From NCBI GenBank assembly GCA_913052635.1, contig CAJXDE010000010.1, positions 1 through 36,893 on the forward strand: a stretch of DNA of 36,893 bases, written 5' to 3'. This stretch comes from an uncultured Halieaceae bacterium. GTDB lineage: Bacteria; Pseudomonadota; Gammaproteobacteria; Pseudomonadales; Halieaceae. Shown piece by piece: positions 1-9,067 of this stretch. The translations under genes and the position numbers were made by a program. Each line of letters opens with the position of its first letter. The first letter of the stretch is position 1. The notes beneath the pieces are model-generated. The model ran no database searches and was not told the origin of the DNA. It saw only the letters and a program-made list of their open reading frames with translations.

Positions 1-1258
1 GCGAGTCCATCGCCGCCTCGTACCCCTCAATATCCAGACTCAGCCCTCGCTCGCGAGCAATATCATTGGTCAAATCAACGGGGAATCCATAAGTATCGTA
101 AAGCTTGAAGATCACGTCGCCCGGGATGGTCTGGTCGGCAATCTGCTCCAGCGCCTCCTCAAGAATGGCCATACCGTTGTCGAGTGTCCGGGCAAATTGC
201 GCTTCCTCGCCCTGCAAAGCTGACGTGATCGCCGACAGCTGGGAGACGAGCTGTGGATACGCCTCGCCCATTTGAGCCACCAGCTCAGGCACCAGCTCAG
301 CAAAAAAGGGCTCCTTGGCGCCCAACTTATTTCCGTGTCGAATCGCGCGACGAATGATGCGCCGCAGCACATAACCCCTGCCCTCGTTGCCGGGTATCAC
401 ACCATCGGCAATCAGAAACGCCGTCGAGCGGAGGTGATCAGCGATCACTCGCAACGATTTGTCCTCGCTATCACTCGCTCCTAGCTGTTTTGCCACTGCA
501 TTGATCAGCGCGGTGAAAAGATCGATTTCATAGTTGGAGTGCACGTGCTGTAGCACCGCGGCGATGCGCTCCAAACCCATCCCGGTATCCACAGACGGAG
601 CGGGTAGCGGGTGGAGTTCTCCTTGAGCGTCCCGGTTATACTGCATGAACACCAGGTTCCAAATCTCGATATACCGATCGAGATCATCATCCTCGCTACC
701 CGGGGGCCCGCCAGGGACATCCGGGCCATGATCGTAGAAGACCTCTGAGCAAGGGCCACAGGGACCGGTATCGCCCATTTGCCAGAAGTTGTCCTCATCT
801 AGGCGGGAGAGCCGCGCGGGATCAACCCCGATCTCGTCTACCCAGATCTGTGCCGCTTCATCATCGCTGATGTGCACCGTGACCCACAGCCGCTCAGGGG
901 GTAACTGCAACGTCTCCGTCAAAAACTGCCAGGCAAATTGAATCGCCTCGCGCTTGAAGTAGTCGCCGAAGCTGAAATTGCCCAGCATTTCAAAAAACGT
1001 GTGGTGGCGGGCCGTATACCCCACATTCTCGAGGTCGTTGTGTTTACCACCCGCTCTGACACACTTCTGAGCTGTCACTGCCCTCTGATAAGGGCGCTGT
1101 TCAAGACCCAAAAAGGTCTCCTTGAACTGGTTCATACCCGCGTTGGTAAAGAGCAGCGTGGGGTCATCCGCCGGCACCAGCGAGCTCGAATCCACGCGTG
1201 TGTGACCCTGCGTCTCGAAATAACTGAGAAATGCTTCGCGGATTTCAGCGGTGTTCAT
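1..1258 (-). CDS. alaS: Alanyl-tRNA synthetase, N-terminal part (3' end runs off the window)
   Basis: Reverse-strand reading frame from the ATG at 1258 is open to position 1: [51 protein letters not shown]...[20 protein letters not shown], typical AlaS. Missing from the ORF track because it lacks a stop codon in the window. Confidence 0.97.
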   Translation of the reverse strand, partial: MNTAEIREAFLSYFETQGHTRVDSSSLVPADDPTLLFTNAGMNQFKETFLGLEQRPYQRAVTAQKCVRAGGKHNDLENVGYTARHHTFFEMLGNFSFGDYFKREAIQFAWQFLTETLQLPPERLWVTVHISDDEAAQIWVDEIGVDPARLSRLDEDNFWQMGDTGPCGPCSEVFYDHGPDVPGGPPGSEDDDLDRYIEIWNLVFMQYNRDAQGELHPLPAPSVDTGMGLERIAAVLQHVHSNYEIDLFTALINAVAKQLGASDSEDKSLRVIADHLRSTAFLIADGVIPGNEGRGYVLRRIIRRAIRHGNKLGAKEPFFAELVPELVAQMGEAYPQLVSQLSAITSALQGEEAQFARTLDNGMAILEEALEQIADQTIPGDVIFKLYDTYGFPVDLTNDIARERGLSLDIEGYEAAMDS

Positions 1259-1301
1259 GGGGACTTCTCTTGCTCAGGTGGTGGTCAGGGGCGGCGGCTA
1301 A

Positions 1302-1658
1302 TCAGTTCAGGTCAGCCGTCAGCTGACCCTCGGTCATCTCGCGCCCGGCCAGAATATGGAGGTGAAGGTGGAAAACGGTCTGGCCTCCCCCTTCACCGTT
1401 ATTGATCACGAGCCGAAACGCATCACCCACACCAAGATCCCCGGCAACACGACCCGCCACCAGTAATAAGTGGCCCAATAGCTCCTGGTCGTCAGCGCTC
1501 GAGTCCACCAATCGGGGAATGGGCTTCCGCGGAATGATCAGCACATGAGTGGGCGCCTGCGGGTGGATGTCGCGAATCACCACGCATTGGTCGTCCTCGT
1601 AGAGAAATTCAGTGGGTATTTCACCCCGGGTGATCTTGCCGAAGATGGTGTCTTCCAT
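1302..1658 (-). CDS. HIT-family (histidine triad) nucleotide-binding protein, HinT-like
   Basis: 118 aa; MEDTIFGKITRGEIPTEFLYEDDQ...; C-terminal HIT motif QTVFHLHLHIL. Confidence 0.95.
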   Translation of the reverse strand: MEDTIFGKITRGEIPTEFLYEDDQCVVIRDIHPQAPTHVLIIPRKPIPRLVDSSADDQELLGHLLLVAGRVAGDLGVGDAFRLVINNGEGGGQTVFHLHLHILAGREMTEGQLTADLN

Positions 1659-1668
1659 AGCGTCGTGC

Positions 1669-1854
1669 TCAGTCCAGCTTCTCGTCGGCGGTCAGGGCGC
1701 GGGCTTCTTCCTCTAGCATCACAGGGATACCGTCCCGAACCGGATAGGCTAGGCCACTAGCCTTACACAAGAGCTCTTGTGTTTCCTCGTTGTAGACCAA
1801 AGGCGCCTTGCTCACCGGGCAGACGAGGATATTAAGCAACTTGGGGTCGAGCAC
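1669..1854 (-). CDS. Trm112-like/YcaR family protein
   Basis: 61 aa [52 protein letters not shown]; characteristic LLxILVCPxxK and [11 protein letters not shown]. Confidence 0.93.
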   Translation of the reverse strand: MLDPKLLNILVCPVSKAPLVYNEETQELLCKASGLAYPVRDGIPVMLEEEARALTADEKLD

Positions 1855-1955
1855 GGGTTAGTCCTGCCGTTGAAAAGACAAAGTATACGGCCTTGTCACC
1901 CGGAGAGCACCGTCCTGTCCGACGCAGGAATGAATACCCGCCGCCAGAGCGATGC

Positions 1956-2876
1956 TTAATCAGGCATTGGCGGGACCAGCAACTGGGGATCAATGCGCTG
2001 GTTAAACCAGCTCATACGCCAATCGAGGTGAGGCCCGGTCGCCCTGCCCGTCGCACCGATCGCGCCAATCAGATCGCCGGTGGCGAGTTGATCGCCCACC
2101 GCGACAGACACCTCACTTAAATGCAGGAACGAGGAGGAGAGTCCATAGCCGTGGTCAAGGATCACCGTGCCCCCCGAGTAAAAGAGGTTGGGCTCGGCGA
2201 GAGTGACCTCCCCGGCTGCCGGCGCAGTGACCGGCGTGCCCGTGGGTCTCGCAACATCGACCCCATAATGGGGCGTCCCCGGCGTACCGTTGTAGATCCG
2301 CTGGCTACCGTAGACGCCGCTGATACGCCCCGTGACCGGCCAGACAAATCCGTCGCGCACTGCACGTAAGCCGTCATCTCGAGACAATCGCTGCGCTTTG
2401 GCGATGCGGACTTTGGCGCGCTCGGCTCTAATACGTTCCAGGTGCTCCTCACTTGGGGTAACCGTTTGCTGGGGCACACCGGTGATTTCCTGCAGCCGAT
2501 ACTCCCGGACCGTCACTGCCACCTCCTGCACACAGGTATCGTCGGTGGTGATCGTTAATGTATTGGCGCGGGGCATATCTCGACCCAGGCCCAATAGGAA
2601 CGCGCCATTGGACAATACCGGCACCGTAATGTCCGCAAAGGTGACCGTGGCCGACGGAAGCGTATACCCCCGCAAGATGCCGCCCTGAATCGCGTTACCT
2701 TCCAGCGTCGTGCACGGCTCCGCAAATGCAACGCCAACCCAGCAGGCGGTCAACTGCAACGCACTGATCCATAATCTGCGAAATCGGTCATGGCTCCAAC
2801 CGGCCAACGAGCTGATTGTGATAGTCACCCTTTCCCCTTGTATGTTGTTACTGGCGAGGCTTGGTCCTGCCATCAT
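1956..2876 (-). CDS. M23 family metallopeptidase (secreted, LytM-type)
   Basis: 306 aa with N-terminal hydrophobic signal; C-terminal PVTGRISGVYGSQRIYNGTPGTPHYGVDVARPTGTPVTAPAAGEV...HLSEVSVAVGDQL...GATGRATGPHLDWRM (HxxxD and HxD zinc motifs). Confidence 0.9.
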   Translation of the reverse strand: MMAGPSLASNNIQGERVTITISSLAGWSHDRFRRLWISALQLTACWVGVAFAEPCTTLEGNAIQGGILRGYTLPSATVTFADITVPVLSNGAFLLGLGRDMPRANTLTITTDDTCVQEVAVTVREYRLQEITGVPQQTVTPSEEHLERIRAERAKVRIAKAQRLSRDDGLRAVRDGFVWPVTGRISGVYGSQRIYNGTPGTPHYGVDVARPTGTPVTAPAAGEVTLAEPNLFYSGGTVILDHGYGLSSSFLHLSEVSVAVGDQLATGDLIGAIGATGRATGPHLDWRMSWFNQRIDPQLLVPPMPD

Positions 2877-3053
2877 TTCTGCGACATCTGGTTAAAGTAA
2901 CGGCTAAGGCAGATGGTATTACAGCACTGGCATTCCGTGTTTGGTATGCGGAGTTTAGCTCTTAGACACGCTACACAGACTGGGTGGACGGGAACGCATG
3001 TTCACACCGCTTGTGGCATTCCCACTCTGCGTCCACCGTTCTACACTTTGCCC

Positions 3054-3551
3054 ATGGGCCGCTATCGACCACCCCGCCCTGCGGGCTCTCCCTATATCAC
3101 CCCCGAGGGTGAGGAAGCGCTGCGGACCGAACTCCATGAACTATGGAAAGTCGAACGCCCCGAGGTCACCAAAGCGGTTTCCGCAGCGGCGGCTAACGGC
3201 GACCGCTCAGAGAACGGCGACTATATTTACGGCAAGAAACGACTGCGGGAAATCGACTCCCGGGTGCGGTTTTTGCGCAAGCGGCTGGATGCACTGCAAG
3301 TCGTTGAGGGCCCCTTGGGCGATCGCAACAAGGCATGGTTCGGCGCCTGGGTGACGCTCGAAGACGAGGAAGGTACTGAACAAGTGTGGCGAATCGTGGG
3401 CCCCGATGAATTCGATGTCAGCCAGGGGAAAATATCCTGCGACTCACCACTTGGGCGGGCGCTGCTGGGTCAGCCGGTTGGCAACGACATCCAGCTGGAG
3501 ACCCCCGAAGGGCGCAGTTATTGGACCTTGATCGACGTCGAGTACCTGTAG
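3054..3551 (+). CDS. greB: Transcription elongation factor GreB
   Basis: Start taken at the internal Met of ORF 2913-3551: MGRYRPPRPAGSPYITPEGEEALRTELHELWKVERPEVTKAVSAAAANGDRSENGDYIYGKKRLREIDSRVRFLRKRL. Confidence 0.92.
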   Translation: MGRYRPPRPAGSPYITPEGEEALRTELHELWKVERPEVTKAVSAAAANGDRSENGDYIYGKKRLREIDSRVRFLRKRLDALQVVEGPLGDRNKAWFGAWVTLEDEEGTEQVWRIVGPDEFDVSQGKISCDSPLGRALLGQPVGNDIQLETPEGRSYWTLIDVEYL

Positions 3552-3580
3552 CTACCGGCTTTCTCACTGCTCTCGCGAAT

Positions 3581-3612
3581 CTTATTGACAATCATTCCCA
3601 TTATCATTACCG
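3581..3612 (+). promoter_or_regulatory. Putative Fur box(es) upstream of bfd
   Basis: cttattgacaatcattcccattatcattaccg; 3581-3599 matches GATAATGATAATCATTATC at 13/19 by eye, immediately upstream of the Bfd start at 3620. Confidence 0.55.
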
Positions 3613-3619
3613 TGGGACC

Positions 3620-3835
3620 ATGTACATTTGTATCTGCAAAGGCGTCACAGAAAGTGCCATTCGCGAGCAAGTTTGCGCGGGCGCAACATCTGTCGATGAA
3701 GTCAGCCGTAATACGGGTTGCTCAACCCAGTGCGGCAAGTGCCTGCTCAGGGCGCAGCGGGTCGTTGAAGATGCCCGCTTGGCATCGTCATCCGCCCCGT
3801 CGGGCGCGGCCATGGGAGCAACCGCTTCCGCCTGA
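3620..3835 (+). CDS. bfd: Bacterioferritin-associated ferredoxin ([2Fe-2S], BFD-like)
   Basis: Internal start of ORF 3521-3835: MYICICKGVTESAIREQVCAGATSVDEVSRNTGCSTQCGKCLLRAQRVV; CxC...CxxC BFD pattern. Confidence 0.9.
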   Translation: MYICICKGVTESAIREQVCAGATSVDEVSRNTGCSTQCGKCLLRAQRVVEDARLASSSAPSGAAMGATASA

Positions 3836-3950
3836 GAATACGAATACTTCTCACTTCCATTTTTATTAACAAAATCAGTCACTTAGTTGCACTCCTCCCT
3901 GGGGTTAGTTATAGTGCGCCCTGTCCAAAATACTCAGGCAGGTAAACCCC

Positions 3951-4433
3951 ATGAAAGGCAACCCCGAGGTGCTCAAGCACCTGAACAAAATCCTCTACAA
4001 CGAACTGGTTGCGATCAATCAGTATTTTCTTCACTCAAAAATGTTCAAGGATTGGGGGCTCACTGAGCTCGCGGAGCACGAGTACCACGAATCGATCGAT
4101 GAGATGAAACATGCGGACGCGCTGGTTGAGCGAATCCTGTTCCTTGAGGGCATTCCAAACCTTCAGGATCTAGGCCAGCTGCGGATCGGTGAGACGCCGA
4201 AGGAAATGTTGGAATGCGACCTCCAACTGGAGCACATTGCGCATACTGATTTAGTTGCCACAATCCAGTGCTGCGAAAAAGAAAATGATTTCGTTTCGCG
4301 CGATCTCGCTAAGAATATTCTCGAGGCCGAGGAGGAACACGTGGATTGGCTCGAAACACAGCTTTCGTTGATCGAGCGGGTGGGTGAGCAGAACTACCTA
4401 CAAACAGCTATGAAAACTGTTAAGCCCGTTTAA
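3951..4433 (+). CDS. bfr: Bacterioferritin
   Basis: 160 aa MKGNPEVLKHLNKILYNELVAINQYFLHSKMFKDWGLTELAEHEYHESIDEMKHADALVERILFLEG; ferroxidase E/H pattern. Confidence 0.97.
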   Translation: MKGNPEVLKHLNKILYNELVAINQYFLHSKMFKDWGLTELAEHEYHESIDEMKHADALVERILFLEGIPNLQDLGQLRIGETPKEMLECDLQLEHIAHTDLVATIQCCEKENDFVSRDLAKNILEAEEEHVDWLETQLSLIERVGEQNYLQTAMKTVKPV

Positions 4434-4476
4434 GGCATCGCTCTCTGATGACCCGTTCAAAGGGGGCTTCCAGCTT

Positions 4477-5397
4477 TTAAACGACAGACATGGGACGCAG
4501 GTCATCAATACCGAATTCCTCGACGTCCATCCGTGGCTCCGGAAGTCCGTAACTAAGCTCTTTCGCCTCGCTACCGGCTACCCAACTTCTATTGAACCTA
4601 TCCCAGATAGCCAAAAAGGAACCATAGTTGGGATGTGAATGGGCGATGGAGTGATGCAATTGGTGCTGCGCCGGACTTATGAGCAAACGCTCAGCCCTAC
4701 CGAAGTGAAATGGCACATGACTGTGTCTCAAGTTAGCCCCCAGTAAGGTCAAAAGAAAGCCCAGCGCGTTGACCCCCAAGATATCCCAAACCTGTAGGCC
4801 ATGCCCAAACAGCCACACAAAAATCCCTGACATCAAACCCAGAGATAGTACTGCCCTACTGGAATTGATAAAGCTCTCCACCGGATGGGTGCGATGAACC
4901 GTCACCGGCGTGAGTGTCGTAGCCGAATGGTGCACTTTGTGGAAACGCCAGAGCACTGAGAAACGATGCATGCAGACATGCATTAAAAAGCGCATCCAAT
5001 CATCAAACAAAAAAGCAGTCAGCGTGAAAGCAATAGATATCGCGACAGGCGACCAAGAGAAAATGTGGCTTTCCGTCACATTAAAGTGCAGAAACTTTGT
5101 GACGGTAAGCGAGACGACAACTTGACCACCCAGCACGGGTGCAAATAAGACCACTTTGAGAAAACTGTTTAACGCAAAAAGCAAATAGTCCAAGCGAGTT
5201 GAACTGTTCCACCAGTAGGCAGAGCTGAAGAGTTTACTTGTCATTTCACTCAGCGAGCGACGATTTGATGAAAATCTGAAATAGATTAATGCGATAACCG
5301 CCGCGCTCAGCAAATTTAACCAATAGAGCCGTTTGCCAGGGTCGGCAAGAACAAATAACGCATCTCTGAGACTAAAGATTAAGTATTCGAGTTCCAT
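4477..5397 (-). CDS. Sterol desaturase/fatty acid hydroxylase superfamily membrane protein
   Basis: 306 aa, several TM segments, His clusters HVCMH, HKVHHS, HRTHPVE and HQLHHSIAHSHPNYG. Confidence 0.88.
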   Translation of the reverse strand: MELEYLIFSLRDALFVLADPGKRLYWLNLLSAAVIALIYFRFSSNRRSLSEMTSKLFSSAYWWNSSTRLDYLLFALNSFLKVVLFAPVLGGQVVVSLTVTKFLHFNVTESHIFSWSPVAISIAFTLTAFLFDDWMRFLMHVCMHRFSVLWRFHKVHHSATTLTPVTVHRTHPVESFINSSRAVLSLGLMSGIFVWLFGHGLQVWDILGVNALGFLLTLLGANLRHSHVPFHFGRAERLLISPAQHQLHHSIAHSHPNYGSFLAIWDRFNRSWVAGSEAKELSYGLPEPRMDVEEFGIDDLRPMSVV

Positions 5398-5402
5398 GAC
5401 AA

Positions 5403-7586
5403 TCAGAATTGATACTTAACTCGACCGATAAGTGACCGGGGCCTATTTGGCCGCGCACCAAAGGGCCGATGCGACACGATTGCCGCCTCGTCAGAGGCAT
5501 TCAACAACAAGAGCTGCCAAGTCAAAGTTTCACTAGCTCGGTAAGACACAGTTAGATCAATAGTAGTGAAGTCGTCTGCATGTAGATCTTCATTTATCAG
5601 CCCAGCCCCCGGCACCTCCCGCATTTTTGACTGAAAATCTAGAGATGCTTCTACACTCCAATCATTCCTGAAAAAACTGACGCGAGCATTGCCCGTGCTC
5701 TCGGGGACATAAGGCAATTCATCCCCTGCTCGCACCAGACCCCACTGAGAGAAGCCTGAGAAGAACGTCTCTCCAAATTCCGATTCCGTGTACGTGTAAG
5801 ACAACGCCATTTCCAGTTCTACGGAAGCCGGAAGGCTCATTGCATGAAGCGCAGAAAACTCAACTCCCGTGATCTCTACTTGACCTCCGTTGAACTCTGA
5901 ACCTGGCACGCAATTGGGGTCGCTTACACGACAGCGACCTATCAAGTTATCGTAGTCACTGTGAAACCCCGTCACAGATGCCTCTGAGTCACCCGAAGAA
6001 AAACGCAGTCCCAACTCGTAGTTTAGGCTCTCCTCGTGATCCGCTCCTGAAGCGGGGCCAGCGGGTGAGAATCCTTCGTAAGCACCCAGAAATAAGGATA
6101 TTGAATCAGTCACTTGCCAGATTCCACTTATAGATGCAGCAGTGAGCTCCTGTTTCTGACCCTTCACTGTATCAATCAGATAGTTGGCAACTTCGCCGTC
6201 AATATTCTCGTGCCTCAAACCCAGTGAGAGAGCAAAGTCTCCCAATGAAAACTTTGAGGTAATGTGAGTAGCCCATGCATCTGTCGTTGCCTTATTTAAA
6301 GTTTTAGGCGATCGGGGAATGCCATCGGACACCATAATGGAATTGGACATCAAGTATGTCCGCGGCTGATGATCTCTCTCAACTTGATCCGTGTGGAACC
6401 TGAGCCCGACGAGAGTATCCATGCTGACACCCCATAACTCCCTAGTATCAGAGAGAGTCCATTGGAAGCCACCATTCACGTATTTTCTAAAATTATTTGT
6501 TACGTCTAAGGTTTGGTCGGGGGACCCCAACGAATCTCTCTCGCCTGTCAGGATGGAATAGTAAAGCTCGTATTGATCAGGGGCAGCCAATATTCTCTGA
6601 AGTGACGGGCCTCGCCAAAAGCGATCCAGCTTATTCCAAGATCTATCGAACTTATTCCAGTAAAGCTTAATGTTCGTAGTGTTTGTTGGTGTCAATCTCG
6701 CACTGTAATTCAGCAACGCGTTGTAATGCTCTGAAGTAAATTTGGCGAGCTGCGAAGCCGCATATCTCCTGTTCGGCGTAGCTCTAAAATCGTCGTCAGT
6801 CAGCCCTAGATAGGTTTCATCCGCTACCTCGTCACCAACCTCCAACAGGAACGATACCCGATGTTCGAATCGCGATTTTGGAAGAGCGTAGGCAAGCTTT
6901 ATGCCGATATCGTTGCGCTCGAAACCTGTATCCTGATTGCTTCTATCCACCCGCTTGAAACCGTCTGCGCCGTAGCTGAGCACATCGAGGACATATCCGA
7001 AGTTACCCTCAGTAGCGCCGTATGAGAACTGCCCCTTGTAATATCCGTCTGAGCCGGCGCTGAGATCAATGAACCCTTCCGAGGCACCCTCGGGAATTGA
7101 TGGCGAAGCCAAATTGATGGCGCCACCCACGGTGTGCGGGCCGTAAGCAGTGGCCGCAGGGCCTTTTAAAACCTCCACACTGGCGATCCGGCTAACGTTG
7201 GGAATGTAGTAGGCTGCTGGGGCTGAGTAGGGGGCCGGAGTGATCAAAACCCCGTCCCTCATAATGGTGACTTTCTGACTTCTCTCGGCGGCAGCACCGC
7301 GGATTCCAATGTTTGGTCTGAGACCAAAGCCATCTTCCTCACGAATGTAAACACCCGCTACTTGATTAAGAACCTTACGCAGATCAATTTGGTCAAAACG
7401 TTCCAGGTCCTGCTCGCTGATGAAGTTCGCGGAGCCAGACACGTTTTTGGCAGCAGTTTTGCTGCCAATGATTAAAACTTCCTCTAACGCTGGTTCAGAT
7501 ATGGGCGCAGACACAGCCCAAACGGATGAGAAGCTTGCGATACAAATAAAAGCGATCCAAATGCGCGGCATAGCATGACGCATCAA
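5403..7586 (-). CDS. TonB-dependent receptor, FecA-like
   Basis: 727 aa; signal peptide, TonB-box-like LEEVLIIG, plug domain (RIASVEVLKGPAATAYGPHTVGGAINL), C-terminal ...GRVKYQF with terminal aromatic. Confidence 0.95.
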   Translation of the reverse strand: MMRHAMPRIWIAFICIASFSSVWAVSAPISEPALEEVLIIGSKTAAKNVSGSANFISEQDLERFDQIDLRKVLNQVAGVYIREEDGFGLRPNIGIRGAAAERSQKVTIMRDGVLITPAPYSAPAAYYIPNVSRIASVEVLKGPAATAYGPHTVGGAINLASPSIPEGASEGFIDLSAGSDGYYKGQFSYGATEGNFGYVLDVLSYGADGFKRVDRSNQDTGFERNDIGIKLAYALPKSRFEHRVSFLLEVGDEVADETYLGLTDDDFRATPNRRYAASQLAKFTSEHYNALLNYSARLTPTNTTNIKLYWNKFDRSWNKLDRFWRGPSLQRILAAPDQYELYYSILTGERDSLGSPDQTLDVTNNFRKYVNGGFQWTLSDTRELWGVSMDTLVGLRFHTDQVERDHQPRTYLMSNSIMVSDGIPRSPKTLNKATTDAWATHITSKFSLGDFALSLGLRHENIDGEVANYLIDTVKGQKQELTAASISGIWQVTDSISLFLGAYEGFSPAGPASGADHEESLNYELGLRFSSGDSEASVTGFHSDYDNLIGRCRVSDPNCVPGSEFNGGQVEITGVEFSALHAMSLPASVELEMALSYTYTESEFGETFFSGFSQWGLVRAGDELPYVPESTGNARVSFFRNDWSVEASLDFQSKMREVPGAGLINEDLHADDFTTIDLTVSYRASETLTWQLLLLNASDEAAIVSHRPFGARPNRPRSLIGRVKYQF

Positions 7587-8941
7587 TCATTATCCGACTG
7601 CGATCCGCCCGGAATATCCACGTTAACGATCGTAACAAAGTCTATTTTTAGGCTATCCACAACGCGCTTCACCAATCCATACAGCGTGCACATTGGAAGG
7701 GACTCAGAAACTGTATCTGGGTTGCTGAAAGCATTTGTACACTCTGTCTCATCAGCCTCCGTCTGAATAGCTGCGACTTGAGACGCAATAGAGCTGTCTA
7801 TAGTCTCGGCAAGCTCTTTAGCTTTCGCCAGATTAGATTTAAAGGCTTGAGATACCTCTGGCCAACCCTCATTCTCTAAATGCGCATCGAAGCCAGTCTC
7901 AGCGTTAGAAGAGAACATCTCTTTAAACATTTCTATGTTGGTGATTACATTCTGCAGTGACATACCACTGTACGGCGCTTCAACAGAATCGGGACAAGTT
8001 CTATTTGTGCATGCCGCGATGATTCCCAACGGCTTCCCTAGCTTCGCGTCCTTGGTACCCTTCTCTAAATAAAACAAGCTGTCCGTGGTCGCTTGCAAAC
8101 TTTGGAAAGTATTTGAGGGCTCTAGGTAGGTTGCCCTGTAGTTTCCTCCCGTTGCGCTCCAAGCGCTGTGAAGCTTATCCGCGGCGTCCGAAATATCTCC
8201 GGCAATGGCTACTGCAGCATTACACCGGGCGATTTTTCTGTCGGATTCGGATAAGTCATTCCAGTCTGAGGTGGCTGACACCTGAGGTGCGCAAGTGTGC
8301 GTGAGATCGCTATTAAAAAGGAGGTAATCCAGCGCCCTGATGCCTCGCGCATTGAGCGAACGGGAAGCCACGTCTACATTGTCGGATGCCGCAATGCTAT
8401 CGATGCCACAAGTGCTGATAGGACCAGACATATAAGAGTTAAGCCGATACTGAAGAGCTTTGCCATTGTCCGTAGCGGGCCCAATTGCGTGCATCTCAGC
8501 ACGCTGAACAGCTCTCACAAGGTCTTTCAAGCCTGTTTCAGCTGTGTTGAAAGCTTGGGCTTCGTCAGCCGAAGATATAGCCGAGCAGTAGTTGGCTAGC
8601 ACTCCATCTTCAGATGAAAATTCACGAGCCTCCGTCACCAACTTTGCATAACTGGGAATTATTACCTCATCAGCTAATGCAGTAAGCATACATCGCGTAT
8701 CGTAAGAGCCAGATACCGATTCCATGCATTCTGAATAACCCGAGTCGGCGGAGTTATTGGACCCATCAGTGCTGCCACCAGCTGAGTCTCCATCACCGCC
8801 ATCAGGCTCAGCCTGCTCATTTTTAATGCTGTAGCTGTTCTGCACACTTTTCAGCAGCTGATGAAAAAGGCTGCTCATATTTGCCTCCGCGTTCACAGAG
8901 ATAAATGCGGCAAATGCAAGTGCTACTCCCCAGTACTTCAT
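7583..8941 (-). CDS. Imelysin-like (peptidase M75 family) protein
   Basis: 452 aa, signal peptide, Asp/Gly/Ser-rich linker; YAKLVTEAREF...YCSA...AFNTAETGLKDLVRAVQRAEMHAIGP...LNARGIRALDYLLFN. Overlaps the downstream receptor start by 4 nt. Confidence 0.85.
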   Translation of the reverse strand: MKYWGVALAFAAFISVNAEANMSSLFHQLLKSVQNSYSIKNEQAEPDGGDGDSAGGSTDGSNNSADSGYSECMESVSGSYDTRCMLTALADEVIIPSYAKLVTEAREFSSEDGVLANYCSAISSADEAQAFNTAETGLKDLVRAVQRAEMHAIGPATDNGKALQYRLNSYMSGPISTCGIDSIAASDNVDVASRSLNARGIRALDYLLFNSDLTHTCAPQVSATSDWNDLSESDRKIARCNAAVAIAGDISDAADKLHSAWSATGGNYRATYLEPSNTFQSLQATTDSLFYLEKGTKDAKLGKPLGIIAACTNRTCPDSVEAPYSGMSLQNVITNIEMFKEMFSSNAETGFDAHLENEGWPEVSQAFKSNLAKAKELAETIDSSIASQVAAIQTEADETECTNAFSNPDTVSESLPMCTLYGLVKRVVDSLKIDFVTIVNVDIPGGSQSDND

Positions 8942-9012
8942 AATCGATCACCACCTGGTTTCAGGGAAGTTGTTCCCCAACAAATAAAATTGTCGCCTCA
9001 AATCAAGTCCAT

Positions 9013-9047
9013 AAAAAACAAGAGCGTCGCAGTGCGACGCTCTTGTT
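9013..9047 (-). terminator. Intrinsic terminator between the DUF4856-like and imelysin-like genes
   Basis: Perfect 15-bp inverted repeat aacaagagcgtcgca / tgcgacgctcttgtt (9017-9031 and 9033-9047); on the minus strand it is followed by a run of six T (complement of 9013-9018). Confidence 0.85.
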
Positions 9048-9067
9048 GCGAATGATAACTAATCTTC

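Noticed and set aside
938-1405. 155-aa plus-strand ORF
   Set aside because: It is antisense to alaS and the HIT gene, with no family features.
2629-2640. Operator-like half-sites ATGTCCGC at 2629, ATGTCCGC at 11273 and ATGTCCGTCC at 29832
   Set aside because: All are inside coding regions, lack the second palindrome half and are not at gene starts; treated as chance.
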